From Verrucomicrobiaceae bacterium (GTDB lineage Bacteria > Verrucomicrobiota > Verrucomicrobiia > Verrucomicrobiales > Verrucomicrobiaceae): DNA of 64,000 bases. Both the position numbers and the translations under genes were made by a program. The notes beneath the pieces were generated by a model. It had not been told where the DNA came from and searched no databases. It saw only the letters and a program-made list of their open reading frames with translations. Positions 19,511 through 28,122 of this stretch are shown here, in pieces. Each line of letters opens with the position of its first letter. Position 1 is the stretch's first letter. The stretch spans positions 62,001 through 126,000 of the forward strand of contig CANGYJ010000012.1 of the NCBI GenBank assembly GCA_947458455.1, read 5' to 3'.

Positions 19511-20221
19511 ATGCGCCTCTCCCTCCTACCAGCCTTGGTCTTCGCCCTCCTCAGTGGTCTGGCCCACGCTCATCCCCTGCCGGAAATCCCCGTGCATGCC
19601 TCGTTCGATGGTCAGGGCGGCCTCAGCCTGCTCACCGAGGTGGACCCACGCTGCTTCGAGCCGGACCCGAATACGGCCCCATCCATCACCAAGGCTGATT
19701 TCGCCCTCACGCCCGCCGCGCAGCAGGAGCAGTGGAAGACGCAGGCCAGCGATTACATGCGCAAGACCGTGAAATTCCTCCTCGATGGCGTTCCGCCGCT
19801 GGAGCCGGTTTTTGAGTGGACCTTCACCACGCATGAAAATGTGCCGCTCGCCAATGATGATGACGTCGTCGTGCTCACCGGCAAGGCAAGCCTCACGCTG
19901 CCACCCGCTGCCACCGGCTTTTCCATCGAGGCGACGAAGGCCGGCAGCCTCAGCGTCATCCTGCGCAATGCGGTGCGTGGCACGGCGTTGGAGCGCTTTC
20001 AGGTGCTCTTCCCCTCCGAAACGAGTTACGTCCTCGATTTCAAGACCTGGCAGCCTCGCACGCCGCCGCCCGCTATCATCGTGGCACCCGATGAAGAGCC
20101 TGCCAAAGCTCCTGAGGCTCCGAGTGTGCCCGCATCGGTTCAAGGCCCCGTCTGGATCGGCTGGTTCGCCGTGCTCGGCCTCGTGGTGCTGCTCATCGTG
20201 CGCATCAAAAGAGGGCGTTGA
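19511..20221 (+). CDS. Hypothetical membrane-anchored exported protein
   Basis: The 236-aa product has a signal peptide (MRLSLLPALVFALLSGLAHA), a periplasmic region of about 190 residues, a proline/alanine linker (EEPAKAPEAPSVP) and one C-terminal transmembrane helix (WIGWFAVLGLVVLLIVRI) with a basic tail. The ATG at 19511 is chosen because it starts the signal peptide. The ectodomain (HPLPEIPVHASF…, VEPVFEWTFTTH) does not match a family I can name; it may be a small beta-sandwich. Its stop lies 45 nt before the GTG of the sugar nucleotidyltransferase gene, so the two may be cotranscribed. Confidence 0.65.
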   Translation: MRLSLLPALVFALLSGLAHAHPLPEIPVHASFDGQGGLSLLTEVDPRCFEPDPNTAPSITKADFALTPAAQQEQWKTQASDYMRKTVKFLLDGVPPLEPVFEWTFTTHENVPLANDDDVVVLTGKASLTLPPAATGFSIEATKAGSLSVILRNAVRGTALERFQVLFPSETSYVLDFKTWQPRTPPPAIIVAPDEEPAKAPEAPSVPASVQGPVWIGWFAVLGLVVLLIVRIKRGR

Positions 20222-20265
20222 ACTTCCGTTTGCGCCTTCCGCCGCTGGCTGGTAGGAGCGCCGCC

Positions 20266-21186
20266 GTGAATCAGGCTTTTGTACTCGGCGCAGGCCTCGG
20301 CGAGCGGTTGCGTCCTCTGACGGAGCAGCTCCCGAAGCCCCTCATCCCCGTCTTCCACCGTCCGCTCATCACCCATGCCTTTGATCATCTGCATGCGGCG
20401 GGTGTGCGGCGTCTCGTGGTGAATACCCATCACCTCCCCGGTGAATACGACAAGGCCTTCCCCGGCCATCGCTACCGGGACATGCCCATCGCCTTTCGCC
20501 AGGAAAGCCCCGTCCGCCTCGAAACCGCTGGCGGCATCGCCAATGTGCGCGACCTCCTCCACGACGAACCCTTCCTCGTCTATAACGGCGACATCCTCAC
20601 CGACCTCCCACTCGCGCCACTGATTGAGGAGCACCAGCGCAGCGGCAACATCGTCACGCTCGCCCTGCGCAGCCACGGGCCTGCTTTGCACATCGCCTAC
20701 GATGCCGCCGAGCAACGCATCACCGACATCCGCAACAAGCTCGAAACCGGCGATGAAGGCACCCACCTCTTCACCGGCATCTACGCCTGCTCCCCCGCCA
20801 TTCACGAGTGGCTCACGCCGGGCAAGGTCGAGTCCGTCATCCCCATCTTCCTCGAAATGATTCGTCGCGGGGTCAAAGTCGGAGCCGTCGTGCTCGATGA
20901 AGGCCAGTGGTGGGATCTCGGCAGCCGCACGCAATACCTCGCTGCCCACGCCGCGCTCAATGGCATGCACGGCCCGGCGATTCATCCCGAGGCCCATGTC
21001 GCCTCCGATGCCATCCTGCGCCGCACGAACGTCATCGGCCCTGGAGCCAACGTCGAGCCAGGCTGCTGGCTGGAGGACTGCATCCTCTGGCCTCACGCCA
21101 GAGTCGTCACCGGTGCCCGCCTGACCCGCTGCATCGTCCGCTCCCACATCACAGCAGCGGGCACGTTTGAAGACGTCGATTTTTAA
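20266..21186 (+). CDS. NDP-sugar nucleotidyltransferase
   Basis: The 306-aa protein belongs to the sugar-1-phosphate nucleotidyltransferase family. The N-terminal domain has the GxGxRxxPLT…PKP signature as AFVLGAGLGERLRPLT with LPKPLIPV, then ETAGGIANV and the metal Asp in YNGDILTD. From about residue 235 it ends in a short left-handed beta-helix (IHPEAHVASDAIL, VIGPGANVEPG). Close relatives make GDP-mannose or UDP-MurNAc (MurU-like recycling); the sugar cannot be decided here. The GTG at 20266 is chosen because taggag precedes it at the right distance. Confidence 0.87.
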   Translation: MNQAFVLGAGLGERLRPLTEQLPKPLIPVFHRPLITHAFDHLHAAGVRRLVVNTHHLPGEYDKAFPGHRYRDMPIAFRQESPVRLETAGGIANVRDLLHDEPFLVYNGDILTDLPLAPLIEEHQRSGNIVTLALRSHGPALHIAYDAAEQRITDIRNKLETGDEGTHLFTGIYACSPAIHEWLTPGKVESVIPIFLEMIRRGVKVGAVVLDEGQWWDLGSRTQYLAAHAALNGMHGPAIHPEAHVASDAILRRTNVIGPGANVEPGCWLEDCILWPHARVVTGARLTRCIVRSHITAAGTFEDVDF

Positions 21187-21240
21187 CCGCACTTCTAGAC
21201 CTCCAGCACGGAAGCGGGGCGGTGAGCAGATCGTTCGATG

Positions 21241-21462
21241 TCCCCTCACCTAACCTCTCCCCGCATCATGCGATGAAGTGATTGACTGCCGATCGCGGAG
21301 AGAGGGACCAGAAAGGACGCCTCGGCTCATGATCCGCGCCAGCTTCTACTTGTGAAAGCAAAACAGCCTCAACTCATGCCGCACACTTTTTCAGTCCCTC
21401 TCCCCGCTGGGAACGTTCGCCCGCTTCTCGGCGAGTTTGCGGGGAGAGGTTAGGTGAGGGGA
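21241..21462. repeat. 222-bp element with 24-bp perfect terminal inverted repeats
   Basis: The ends tcccctcacctaacctctcc… (21241-21264) and its exact mirror (21439-21462) bracket 174 bp that contain a second, imperfect inverted pair (ggagagagggac near 21296 and gtccctctcc near 21393). It fills most of the 333-bp gap between two genes and holds no reading frame. The right end resembles bases 66-79 of the window, so it is a family. Confidence 0.8.
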
Positions 21463-21519
21463 GTGACCATTCGCCAACTTACCGGATGAACCGGTTTGTT
21501 AATTCAAAGACGCTTCAAC

Positions 21520-23964
21520 TTACTTCTTACCGCCAGCAGCTTCCTGGCGGAGCTGCTCGAGGCGGGAGAGGGGCTTCGGCGCGGCAGGAGCAGCGGGCTT
21601 AGGCGCTTCCTTCGGCTTCGCGGCAGCCACGACGGGGGCGGCAGGAGGCGGCGGAGCCTTCCGAGGCGCATCAATGCGCAGCGTGGAACCGAGCGCGATG
21701 CGATGGGTGGTGGTGCCACCCGTGACAGGCACATCGACACGTACGAAGAGATTGCCCTGCTTTCCCACGGGGGACTTGTCGGTGGTCTTCACCTTGAAGG
21801 AGACTTCCTTGGTGTCTTTCGTGATCTCGGCAGCCTCGATCTGAATGGTGTCCGGCACGCCGAGCACCTGGGCTTTGGCCTTGCCTTCAAAGGGCTTCAG
21901 ATGCTCCAGCTTGGCCACCATGATGGATTCCTTGCCCTGCTCCACGGCGACGAGCGGAATGGCGGGTGCGGTAAGATGCGCGGTGGTGGTGGCGACCTCG
22001 GTGAAGGGGCTGGCGTTGTAGATGCGGCCATTGCCAGCATCCACCTCACCCATGACGGTGTAGTTCCATTTGCCATCGGTGACTGAGGCATTGGCATCGA
22101 GATTGAAGACGCACTCGTTTTGACCTTCGGCGATGGTTTGCTCGCCGAGGCAGCTCACGCCGGGGGATTTCCAGATCATGAACACGCGGATGGCATTTTT
22201 GAAGCCTTCCTTCCGCTTCGCCACGACCTTCAAATCGAGCACGCCATTGGCCACGAGCGGCACGGTGGGTTTTTCGATGCTCAGCGAGTAGGGAGCCTCG
22301 TCGATGACGGCCACAGGGAGCTTGTCCTCGATCTCGGTGTAATAGACGACGTTGCCATTGCGCACGATGTCGAACTCCTGGCGCAGCTTGCCGGTGATCT
22401 TCGTGTTGGGATCCACGGGATTGAGCTTCACCGGCACGGTCTGATGGCCGAGCGGGGCATCGGCAGCGGCTTCGAAGAGCAGCGGCACATTGCCGAGATC
22501 CTTCGGAGCCATCTCGGTGAGGAGCTTCACACCTTGAGGAAGGCCTTTGGCATCGAATTTGAAGTCACCGCCGATATTCACGCGGGAAATGTTCACCAGC
22601 GTGGCGTAGCGGCCGCCCTTGGGCACGGCGATGAACTGGCGGTAGTGCGTGTCATTCACCGTGAACTGCGGCGAGGCAAAGTACAGCTCCGGCTCAGCGG
22701 CGATAAGCTCCAGGCGATACACATAGTTCGGGCCGCCACGGTCGAGGTGATCGGCCACACGGATGAAGTAATTGCCATCGGCGGGGATGGCGACCTTGAA
22801 CTTGCTGTCGAGGCGACGGCGGCCACCGCCGTCGTCATTGCCACTGAGGCTGCCGCCTTTTTCGTTGTACACATTCACCACGCTATCGAGCGGGGAGCCG
22901 AGGCTCTGGGCAAAGGCTTGCAACTCCAGCGTCATGCCTTTTTTCAGCGGCAGCTTGAAGAAATCCACATCACCGGGCTTCTCGATGACACCGTTGAGGG
23001 CGATGGGCTCGCCAGCAGCGGGCGAAGCTTTGGCCTGCTCGTCGTTGGGTTCCACTTCGAGGGCGTTGTCGAAGCTCACGAGGCGGAAAGGATTGCCAGA
23101 AGGAGCAGGCTCCTGGGACTTCGAGTAAATCATGTAGCCAGGATCGATTTCGGCAGGCAGTTGGGCCTCTTCTTCAAAGGAACCGTCACGCTCAATGAAG
23201 CGCACTTTGGTCTTCGAGCCGATTTTGCCACCGGCGGGATACACAACGTCTGGACGGCGGTAGCTGCCCACATGCAGGCGGTAGAAGGAATTGCCGCTGC
23301 CACGGTAAGAAGACTCGCGAATCATCACCGTGTAGTCGCCATCTTCCTCAGCCACATAGGAGCAGTAGCCATCTTGGCGGTGAAGAATGGTGTCATCACT
23401 GATGACCTTCTCGAAGCGATCTTTGTCAATCACCGCGAGGAAGGGATCGAAGACGGTGTAACCGAGGCGAAGGCCATCCACCTCGACGGAAAGGCGCTGG
23501 CCTTTTTTGAGCGGCACCTTGTAGTAATCCACATCCTCGTTCGTGACGAGACCCTCGACGGTCTGATTGAGCTGAAGCACCTGCGGCGTCTCGAATTCGC
23601 TGTTCGGCTCCTTTTCTTCCACGTTCGGGAAGATGCCCACGAAGAACTGGCGGGCATGCGAGATGCCAGTCTTCGTGCGGATGCGCATGAGGTGATTTCC
23701 GGGCGGCACATCTGCCGCGATGGCGATGGTGAGGTCCACCTTGTTCTTCTCCACTTTTTCCACGCTTTTCTGCGTAAAGCCGGGTGAGAAGAAGATCAGG
23801 CCCTCGAAATCATCGAGGCGGGATCCCGTGACGGTTAGTTTCACCTCGGTGCCGCGTTGGCCGCCGTTTGGCTTCGTCGTCGAGAATTCCGGGTAGGAGG
23901 CAAACAGGCTCGCCGAGGAGGCAAAAGCCGCCGTGCCGAGGAGGAAGGTGCGGAGGAGGGACAT
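21520..23964 (-). CDS. Exported protein with pre-peptidase C-terminal (PPC) domains
   Basis: The 814-aa protein has a signal peptide (MSLLRTFLLGTAAFASSASLFA). An IPT/TIG-like opening domain (GGQRGTEVKLTVTGSRL) follows. Two PPC-type beta-sandwiches come next: EDVDYYKVPLKKGQRLSVEV near residue 150 and GDVDFFKLPLKKGMTLELQA near residue 330. Further beta-domains of unknown type follow, then an Ala/Pro-rich tail (APPPPAAPVVAAAKPKEAP). The layout is common in Planctomycetes and Verrucomicrobia surface proteins. No protease domain is attached, so a binding or scaffold role is likelier than catalysis. The ATG at 23964 is selected because the signal peptide starts there. Monocistronic. Confidence 0.85.
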   Translation of the reverse strand: MSLLRTFLLGTAAFASSASLFASYPEFSTTKPNGGQRGTEVKLTVTGSRLDDFEGLIFFSPGFTQKSVEKVEKNKVDLTIAIAADVPPGNHLMRIRTKTGISHARQFFVGIFPNVEEKEPNSEFETPQVLQLNQTVEGLVTNEDVDYYKVPLKKGQRLSVEVDGLRLGYTVFDPFLAVIDKDRFEKVISDDTILHRQDGYCSYVAEEDGDYTVMIRESSYRGSGNSFYRLHVGSYRRPDVVYPAGGKIGSKTKVRFIERDGSFEEEAQLPAEIDPGYMIYSKSQEPAPSGNPFRLVSFDNALEVEPNDEQAKASPAAGEPIALNGVIEKPGDVDFFKLPLKKGMTLELQAFAQSLGSPLDSVVNVYNEKGGSLSGNDDGGGRRRLDSKFKVAIPADGNYFIRVADHLDRGGPNYVYRLELIAAEPELYFASPQFTVNDTHYRQFIAVPKGGRYATLVNISRVNIGGDFKFDAKGLPQGVKLLTEMAPKDLGNVPLLFEAAADAPLGHQTVPVKLNPVDPNTKITGKLRQEFDIVRNGNVVYYTEIEDKLPVAVIDEAPYSLSIEKPTVPLVANGVLDLKVVAKRKEGFKNAIRVFMIWKSPGVSCLGEQTIAEGQNECVFNLDANASVTDGKWNYTVMGEVDAGNGRIYNASPFTEVATTTAHLTAPAIPLVAVEQGKESIMVAKLEHLKPFEGKAKAQVLGVPDTIQIEAAEITKDTKEVSFKVKTTDKSPVGKQGNLFVRVDVPVTGGTTTHRIALGSTLRIDAPRKAPPPPAAPVVAAAKPKEAPKPAAPAAPKPLSRLEQLRQEAAGGKK

Positions 23965-24069
23965 GGGGGTGTTTTTGGGGTCGGGGAAAATACGGGCTTC
24001 CGCACGGAAAATTGCGTTTGAGGCCAAACTTTGCCCCAGGAACCCACGAAGGGCAAAAACGGAGAAAAC

Positions 24070-24348
24070 TCAGCTCTGACGCGGCAGTCGATCCGCCGCC
24101 TCCGCAGGCAGTTCGACCATCTTTTGCCGCCCACCCGCTCCGCGAAGAAGGTTGATGCTGCCTTTGGGCACCTCGAGTTCCTCCGCCAGGAAGCGCACGA
24201 GCTCTTCATTCGCCTTTCCATCCACCGGCGGAGCCGCCAGCTTCACCAGCAACACCGGGCGGCCTTTCTCATCCGCCGTCCAGCCGACAAATTCAGACTT
24301 TCGGGCGTTCGGAGAGACTCGCAGGGCCAGTTGGGTAGGGGGACTCAT
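24070..24348 (-). CDS. DUF167 (YggU) family protein
   Basis: The 92-aa protein matches the YggU/DUF167 family: RVSPNARKSEFVG, then VKLAAPPVDGKANEELVRFLAEEL with the family hallmark PPxxGKAN, and GxxxRxK as LRGAGGRQKMVEL. The family is small, cytoplasmic and of unknown role. The ATG at 24348 is preceded by gaaggtg, whereas an ATG six codons earlier overlaps the upstream gene and has no ribosome site. It lies 10 nt after the DCC gene on the same strand, so the two form an operon. Confidence 0.85.
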   Translation of the reverse strand: MSPPTQLALRVSPNARKSEFVGWTADEKGRPVLLVKLAAPPVDGKANEELVRFLAEELEVPKGSINLLRGAGGRQKMVELPAEAADRLPRQS

Positions 24349-24358
24349 TGCTTCACCT

Positions 24359-24775
24359 TCATGCAAGCATCCGGCGGCGCAACTCCGGTGTCGGCATCAG
24401 GCAGGTCTCGTGCTTGCCGAACCATTTGTAGCGATTCCGAGCCACGAAGAAGTAAGCCGCATCCCGCAGGCCTCGCGGGATCACCTTGCCCAAAACGGCC
24501 AATTTCCATGCTCCGCCGAGCCTGCGGCCGATCTCGATCACCGCATCGCTCTCGCGAAAAGCCCGCTCACGCGTCACCAGCAGCATCGTATCCGGTGCCT
24601 CGGCATCCAGACCATGCGCCGCATACAGCCGCCGGCCCAGTTCGCCCTGGATCGGGGCAAAGTGAACACGCTCCGCCCGGTCATGCGCCAGCACGAACTT
24701 CACCGCGCCATCACACAGGTGGCACACGCCATCGAAGAGCAGCACGCATTCGCAATCAGGGGGGAGAACAGTCAC
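24359..24775 (-). CDS. DCC1-like thiol-disulfide oxidoreductase (DUF393)
   Basis: The product, about 138 aa, carries the family motif FDGVCHLCDG near its N-terminus, giving the DxxCxxC that names the DCC group, followed by a thioredoxin-like pattern (FAPIQGELGRRL, DTMLLVTRERAF, YFFVARNRYKWFGKHETCLMP). Family members are small putative redox proteins. The start is uncertain. The GTG at 24775 gives the normal short lead-in to the motif and leaves room for the promoter of the divergent gene at 24858; an ATG at 24838 would add 21 residues. It is the upstream partner of the DUF167 gene. Confidence 0.83.
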   Translation of the reverse strand: MTVLPPDCECVLLFDGVCHLCDGAVKFVLAHDRAERVHFAPIQGELGRRLYAAHGLDAEAPDTMLLVTRERAFRESDAVIEIGRRLGGAWKLAVLGKVIPRGLRDAAYFFVARNRYKWFGKHETCLMPTPELRRRMLA

Positions 24776-24857
24776 AGCGGGGAGATAGGGGCGAGGTGAC
24801 GCCAAGGTCAAGCCTTGGCTCCTTGACGAGGCGGCCATCTTGCACGCTTCTTCACCC

Positions 24858-25100
24858 ATGCCCGCCGATTTCTCTCACCTCCGCCAACTCCTCCAGCACC
24901 GTCTCGACCTCATCGCCGATCACGCGTTTCGAGATCGCGATGCCGCCGCCCACCTCGTCGCCCTTCAAAAAGTCTCCGAAGACCTCACCGCCGAGCATGG
25001 AAAGCTGCGCGGCAGCCTGCCAGGAAGGCTGAACCATTTTTTAACGCAAGCCAGCTACTCGAAGGCGCTGGAGTATCTCTCGAATCCTCAAGGCGAGTGA
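24858..25100 (+). CDS. Small hypothetical protein, 80 aa
   Basis: The 80-aa soluble, helical protein (MPADFSHLRQLLQHRLDLIADH…) has His- and Leu-rich helices and a predicted coiled region LVALQKVSEDLTAEHGKL. I do not recognise it. Codon use is like that of neighbours and the opposite strand's competing frame is poorer. It converges on metG with 11 nt between the stops, and is divergent from the DCC-DUF167 operon. Confidence 0.6.
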   Translation: MPADFSHLRQLLQHRLDLIADHAFRDRDAAAHLVALQKVSEDLTAEHGKLRGSLPGRLNHFLTQASYSKALEYLSNPQGE

Positions 25101-25111
25101 ATCAGACACGC

Positions 25112-26683
25112 TTACTTCTCCTCGGCGATCTCCAGACGTGGGAAAAGCGGGGTCGGTGTGCCGAGCTGATGTCCGCTGCTGAGCAGGCCCCATTTTAAAT
25201 CGCTCACGAGGAAGCCTTCGGGCAACGTCCAGCCGATCTGCGCACGAGCGGCGGCCATGGCGGTGGGCATGATGGGGTTCAAGAGGACGGTGACGTGGGT
25301 GAGCGCCTCGGCGAGGTGGTAGAGCACGCTGTCGAGTCGGGTGGCCTGAGCGGGATCTTTGGCGAGGGAGAAGGGCTTCGTGCTATCGACGAAGGCATTC
25401 GCATGCGTGACGATCCGCCACGCAGCGGCGATACCTTCGTGAATATCCCAGCCGTTCATCTTTTCGAGGTAGGCGGGCAGCGCCTCGGCCACGGTCTGGC
25501 GCAGGGCTTGATTGATCTCGTCATCGAAATCACCCGGCGTGAGGACGCCGCTGCGATACTTTTGCGCCATGTTGATGCTGCGGTTGAGCAGATTGCCAAG
25601 GCCGCCAGCGAGCTCTTTGTTGTAGCTCATGATGATGCGCTCATCGCTGAAATCGGCATCGTAGCCGGTGGCGATGTCGCGCATGAGGTAATAGCGCAGG
25701 CCATCGGGCGTGAAGGTATCCGAGAGCACGTTCGGATCGATCACATTGCCGAGGCTCTTGCTCATCTTGGCTCCTTTGACGTTCCACCAGCCGTGGACGA
25801 CGAGCTTGGGGATCTGATCATCCGGGAAACCGAGCGCATGAAGCATGATGGGCCAGTAAACGGCATGCGCAGGCACGAGGATGTCCTTGCCGATGATCTC
25901 CGCATCGGCAGGCCAGATGGTCTCAAACTTCGGCAGGCCTTCGTTGCCGCATTCCTCGGCCATGTAACCGGCGAAGGTGATGTAGTTCGAGAGCGCATCG
26001 AACCAGACGTAGTTCACGAACTTCTCATCAAAGGGCAGCGGGATGCCCCAGCTCAGGCGCTCGATGGGGCGGCTGATGCAGAGATCCTGCGGCGTGCCTT
26101 CGAGGGAGTTCAGCACATCGTTCGCCCGATGTGGCGGGTAGATGAAATCGGGATGGCTGCGGATGTGACCTTTGAGCCACTCGACGTGTTCGCTGAGGCG
26201 GAAGTACCAATTCTCTTCCTGAAGCTCGACGACCTCACCCCACTCCTCGCCGTATTGACCATCCGGGCCGCGTTCTTTGTCGGTGAGGAACTGCTCCTGG
26301 CGCACGGAGTAAAAGCCTGCGTAGCTCTTTTTGTAGAGCTGGCCGCAATCGTGGAGCTTTTGCAGCATCGCACGCACCACCCGCTTGTGGCGGTCGTCCG
26401 TGGTGGCGGCCCAGCCGTCGAAGCGCACGTTCAGTTTGTCCCACAGGGCGGTGAAATGTGTCGTGATCCCATCGACGAACGCCGCCGGGCTGAGCCCGGC
26501 CTTTTCAGCGCTCTTTTGCACCTTCTGCCCGTGCTGATCCACGCCGGTGAGGAAATAGACTTCACGCCCTTGCAGCCGCTGAAAGCGAGCCATGACATCG
26601 GCGAGCACCTTTTCATACGCGTGGCCGATGTGCGGCGGCGCGTTGGTGTAATCAATGGCGGTCGTGATGTAGAAGGGCTTCAT
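25112..26683 (-). CDS. metG: Methionyl-tRNA synthetase
   Basis: The 523-aa class I synthetase charges tRNA-Met. The HIGH signature appears as PPHIGHAYEKVL (residue ~18), the KMSKS loop as GAKMSKSLGNVID (residue ~305) and the anticodon-binding helical region near FSDERIIMSYNKELAGGLGN. The CP-domain zinc knuckle is missing: the positions that normally hold CxxC are occupied by YSVRQEQFLTD. There is also no C-terminal tRNA-binding (Trbp111-like) extension, so it is the short monomer-type enzyme. The start ATG gives the canonical MKPFYITTAIDYTN. A tRNA-Ser gene lies 72 nt upstream on the same strand. Confidence 0.95.
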   Translation of the reverse strand: MKPFYITTAIDYTNAPPHIGHAYEKVLADVMARFQRLQGREVYFLTGVDQHGQKVQKSAEKAGLSPAAFVDGITTHFTALWDKLNVRFDGWAATTDDRHKRVVRAMLQKLHDCGQLYKKSYAGFYSVRQEQFLTDKERGPDGQYGEEWGEVVELQEENWYFRLSEHVEWLKGHIRSHPDFIYPPHRANDVLNSLEGTPQDLCISRPIERLSWGIPLPFDEKFVNYVWFDALSNYITFAGYMAEECGNEGLPKFETIWPADAEIIGKDILVPAHAVYWPIMLHALGFPDDQIPKLVVHGWWNVKGAKMSKSLGNVIDPNVLSDTFTPDGLRYYLMRDIATGYDADFSDERIIMSYNKELAGGLGNLLNRSINMAQKYRSGVLTPGDFDDEINQALRQTVAEALPAYLEKMNGWDIHEGIAAAWRIVTHANAFVDSTKPFSLAKDPAQATRLDSVLYHLAEALTHVTVLLNPIMPTAMAAARAQIGWTLPEGFLVSDLKWGLLSSGHQLGTPTPLFPRLEIAEEK

Positions 26684-26755
26684 GGAGCGCCTTTCATGCC
26701 GTCCAGCAGGCGCTCACGCAAGTGTTCCGTGCGGCTGGGACTTCCCAAATGAAAA

Positions 26756-26846
26756 TGGCGGAGAGAGAGGGATTCGAACCCTCGGTAGCTGTTAAGGCTA
26801 CGCATCTTTAGCAAAGATGTGCTTTCGACCACTCAGCCATCTCTCC
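26756..26846 (-). tRNA. tRNA-Ser(GCU)
   Basis: On the minus strand the sequence folds as a class II tRNA: acceptor ggagaga/tctctcc, D-arm gctgagtggtcgaaagc, anticodon stem-loop catctttgctaaagatg with anticodon GCT, a long variable arm cgtagccttaacagctacc, the T-arm gagggttcgaatccctc, discriminator G and encoded CCA. It reads the AGC/AGU serine codons. Confidence 0.97.
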
Positions 26847-26918
26847 AATGTTTGCTCCGGCGCTGCCGACTGCGAACGGCGCGTATTTAGCGTTTGCAGC
26901 CCCGAGGCGTCAAACGAA

Positions 26919-27884
26919 ATGTCGCTCGCTTCGCCCATGAATTCATCCTTACCCGCTCTCGCCTGCCTGCCGGATGGAAAAGCGCTGCTCGGCCTCTCCG
27001 GCGGCCGGGATTCCGTGGCGCTGCTGCACCTCCTGCTCGCCGCTGGGCATCGCGACCTCGTTTTGTGCCATCTGAACCATGGACTGCGAGGTCGTGAATC
27101 GGACGAAGACGCCGCCTTTGTTCGCTCGCTGGCCGAAAAGCATGGTTTGGAGGGCGAAATCGCCCAAACGAACGTGAAGGCGCAGGCGAAGAAAAAGAAA
27201 CTCTCCCTCGAAACAGCCGCCCGTGAGGCGCGACATGCCTTTTTTAAGCGAATGAGCCGCAAACATGGCACCCACGAGGTGCTCCTGGCCCATCACGCCG
27301 AGGATCAGTCGGAGACGATCCTCGGAAACGTGCTTCGCGGCTGCGGTCTGGAAGGTCTCGCGGCAATGGGACTCGTCACCGATCTCGGCAATGGCCTGCG
27401 TTTTCTGCGTCCGCTGCTGCGAGTGAGAAGGGCAGAGATCGATGCCTATGTCGAAGCCCAAGGCATCGCCTATCGCGAAGACAGCTCCAATGCCTCCGCT
27501 GAGCATCGCCGAAACCGCCTCCGGCACGAAGCACTGCCCTTACTCAGCGAAATCGCCGGTCGCGATGTGGTGCCCCTGCTCAATCGCCTCGGCACCATCG
27601 CCGAACGCGACGAGTCTTTTCTGCACGAGGAGGCCACCGCATGGTTCGAGGCCTGTCGCGAAGGTCAAACACTGACACAACTCGATTCCCTGCGTGAACT
27701 CGATCCCGCGATTTTGAGCCGCGTGATCGCTTTCTGGCTTCGCGAGCATTTGAAACTGCCCGGCATCGGCTTTGATGAAATCCGCGTAGTCTCCTCCCTG
27801 CTCCTTCCCGAAAGCCCCGCGAAGCTCAACCTCCCCGGCGGTCGCTTCGTGCGGCGGAAAGCGGGATGTCTTTGGGTGGTGTAA
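26919..27884 (+). CDS. tilS: tRNA(Ile)-lysidine synthase
   Basis: The 321-aa enzyme converts C34 of the CAU-anticodon tRNA-Ile to lysidine. The PP-loop motif appears as LGLSGGRDSVALLHLL (about residue 26), followed by the family hallmarks CHLNHGLRG, LETAAREARHAFF, LLAHHAEDQSETIL and RPLLRVRRAEI. The TilS substrate-binding helix (SNASAEHRRNRLRHEALP) is present. The product ends shortly after a GGRFVRRKAG strand, without the full C-terminal domain of the E. coli enzyme. The ATG at 26919 has gagg upstream; an ATG six codons later is the alternative. It starts 72 nt from the tRNA-Ser gene, divergent. Confidence 0.9.
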   Translation: MSLASPMNSSLPALACLPDGKALLGLSGGRDSVALLHLLLAAGHRDLVLCHLNHGLRGRESDEDAAFVRSLAEKHGLEGEIAQTNVKAQAKKKKLSLETAAREARHAFFKRMSRKHGTHEVLLAHHAEDQSETILGNVLRGCGLEGLAAMGLVTDLGNGLRFLRPLLRVRRAEIDAYVEAQGIAYREDSSNASAEHRRNRLRHEALPLLSEIAGRDVVPLLNRLGTIAERDESFLHEEATAWFEACREGQTLTQLDSLRELDPAILSRVIAFWLREHLKLPGIGFDEIRVVSSLLLPESPAKLNLPGGRFVRRKAGCLWVV

Positions 27885-27888
27885 CTCA

Positions 27889-28067
27889 GTGAGCCCCTCC
27901 CGCACCGGCTGCAGCGAGCGATAGAGCATGATTTGATCGCGCAATGAATCGGCGAGCGCCTTGTTACCGAAACTCGCGGCGAGTTGGAAGGCGGCTTCGG
28001 TAAAGCCTGCGCATTCGGCGAGCGCGGCTGCTTGGGCGCGAGGCCTTGATTCGAGTGACTTCTGTCT
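27889..28067 (-). pseudogene. Remnant of a TPR-protein C-terminus
   Basis: On the minus strand a short open stretch encodes …ALAECAGFTEAAF… followed by …SFGNKALADSLRDQIMLYRS… and LQPVREGLTELH. This resembles the last tetratricopeptide repeat and the closing LYRSxQPxRE segment of long TPR proteins in this phylum. A stop codon lies just upstream and there is no initiation site, so it looks like a decayed or transposed 3' fragment. It lies antisense between tilS and the next gene. Recognition is by eye only. Confidence 0.35.
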
Positions 28068-28122
28068 TGAGTTTCAAGGCGCTTCTCCGTAGTTTTCAGC
28101 CGTCAGTGGATTCTTCCCCACC

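Noticed and set aside
22120..23787. 555-aa frame opposite the PPC-domain gene
   Set aside because: Composition is typical of an antisense frame in G+C-rich DNA, while the minus strand has a signal peptide and PPC domains.
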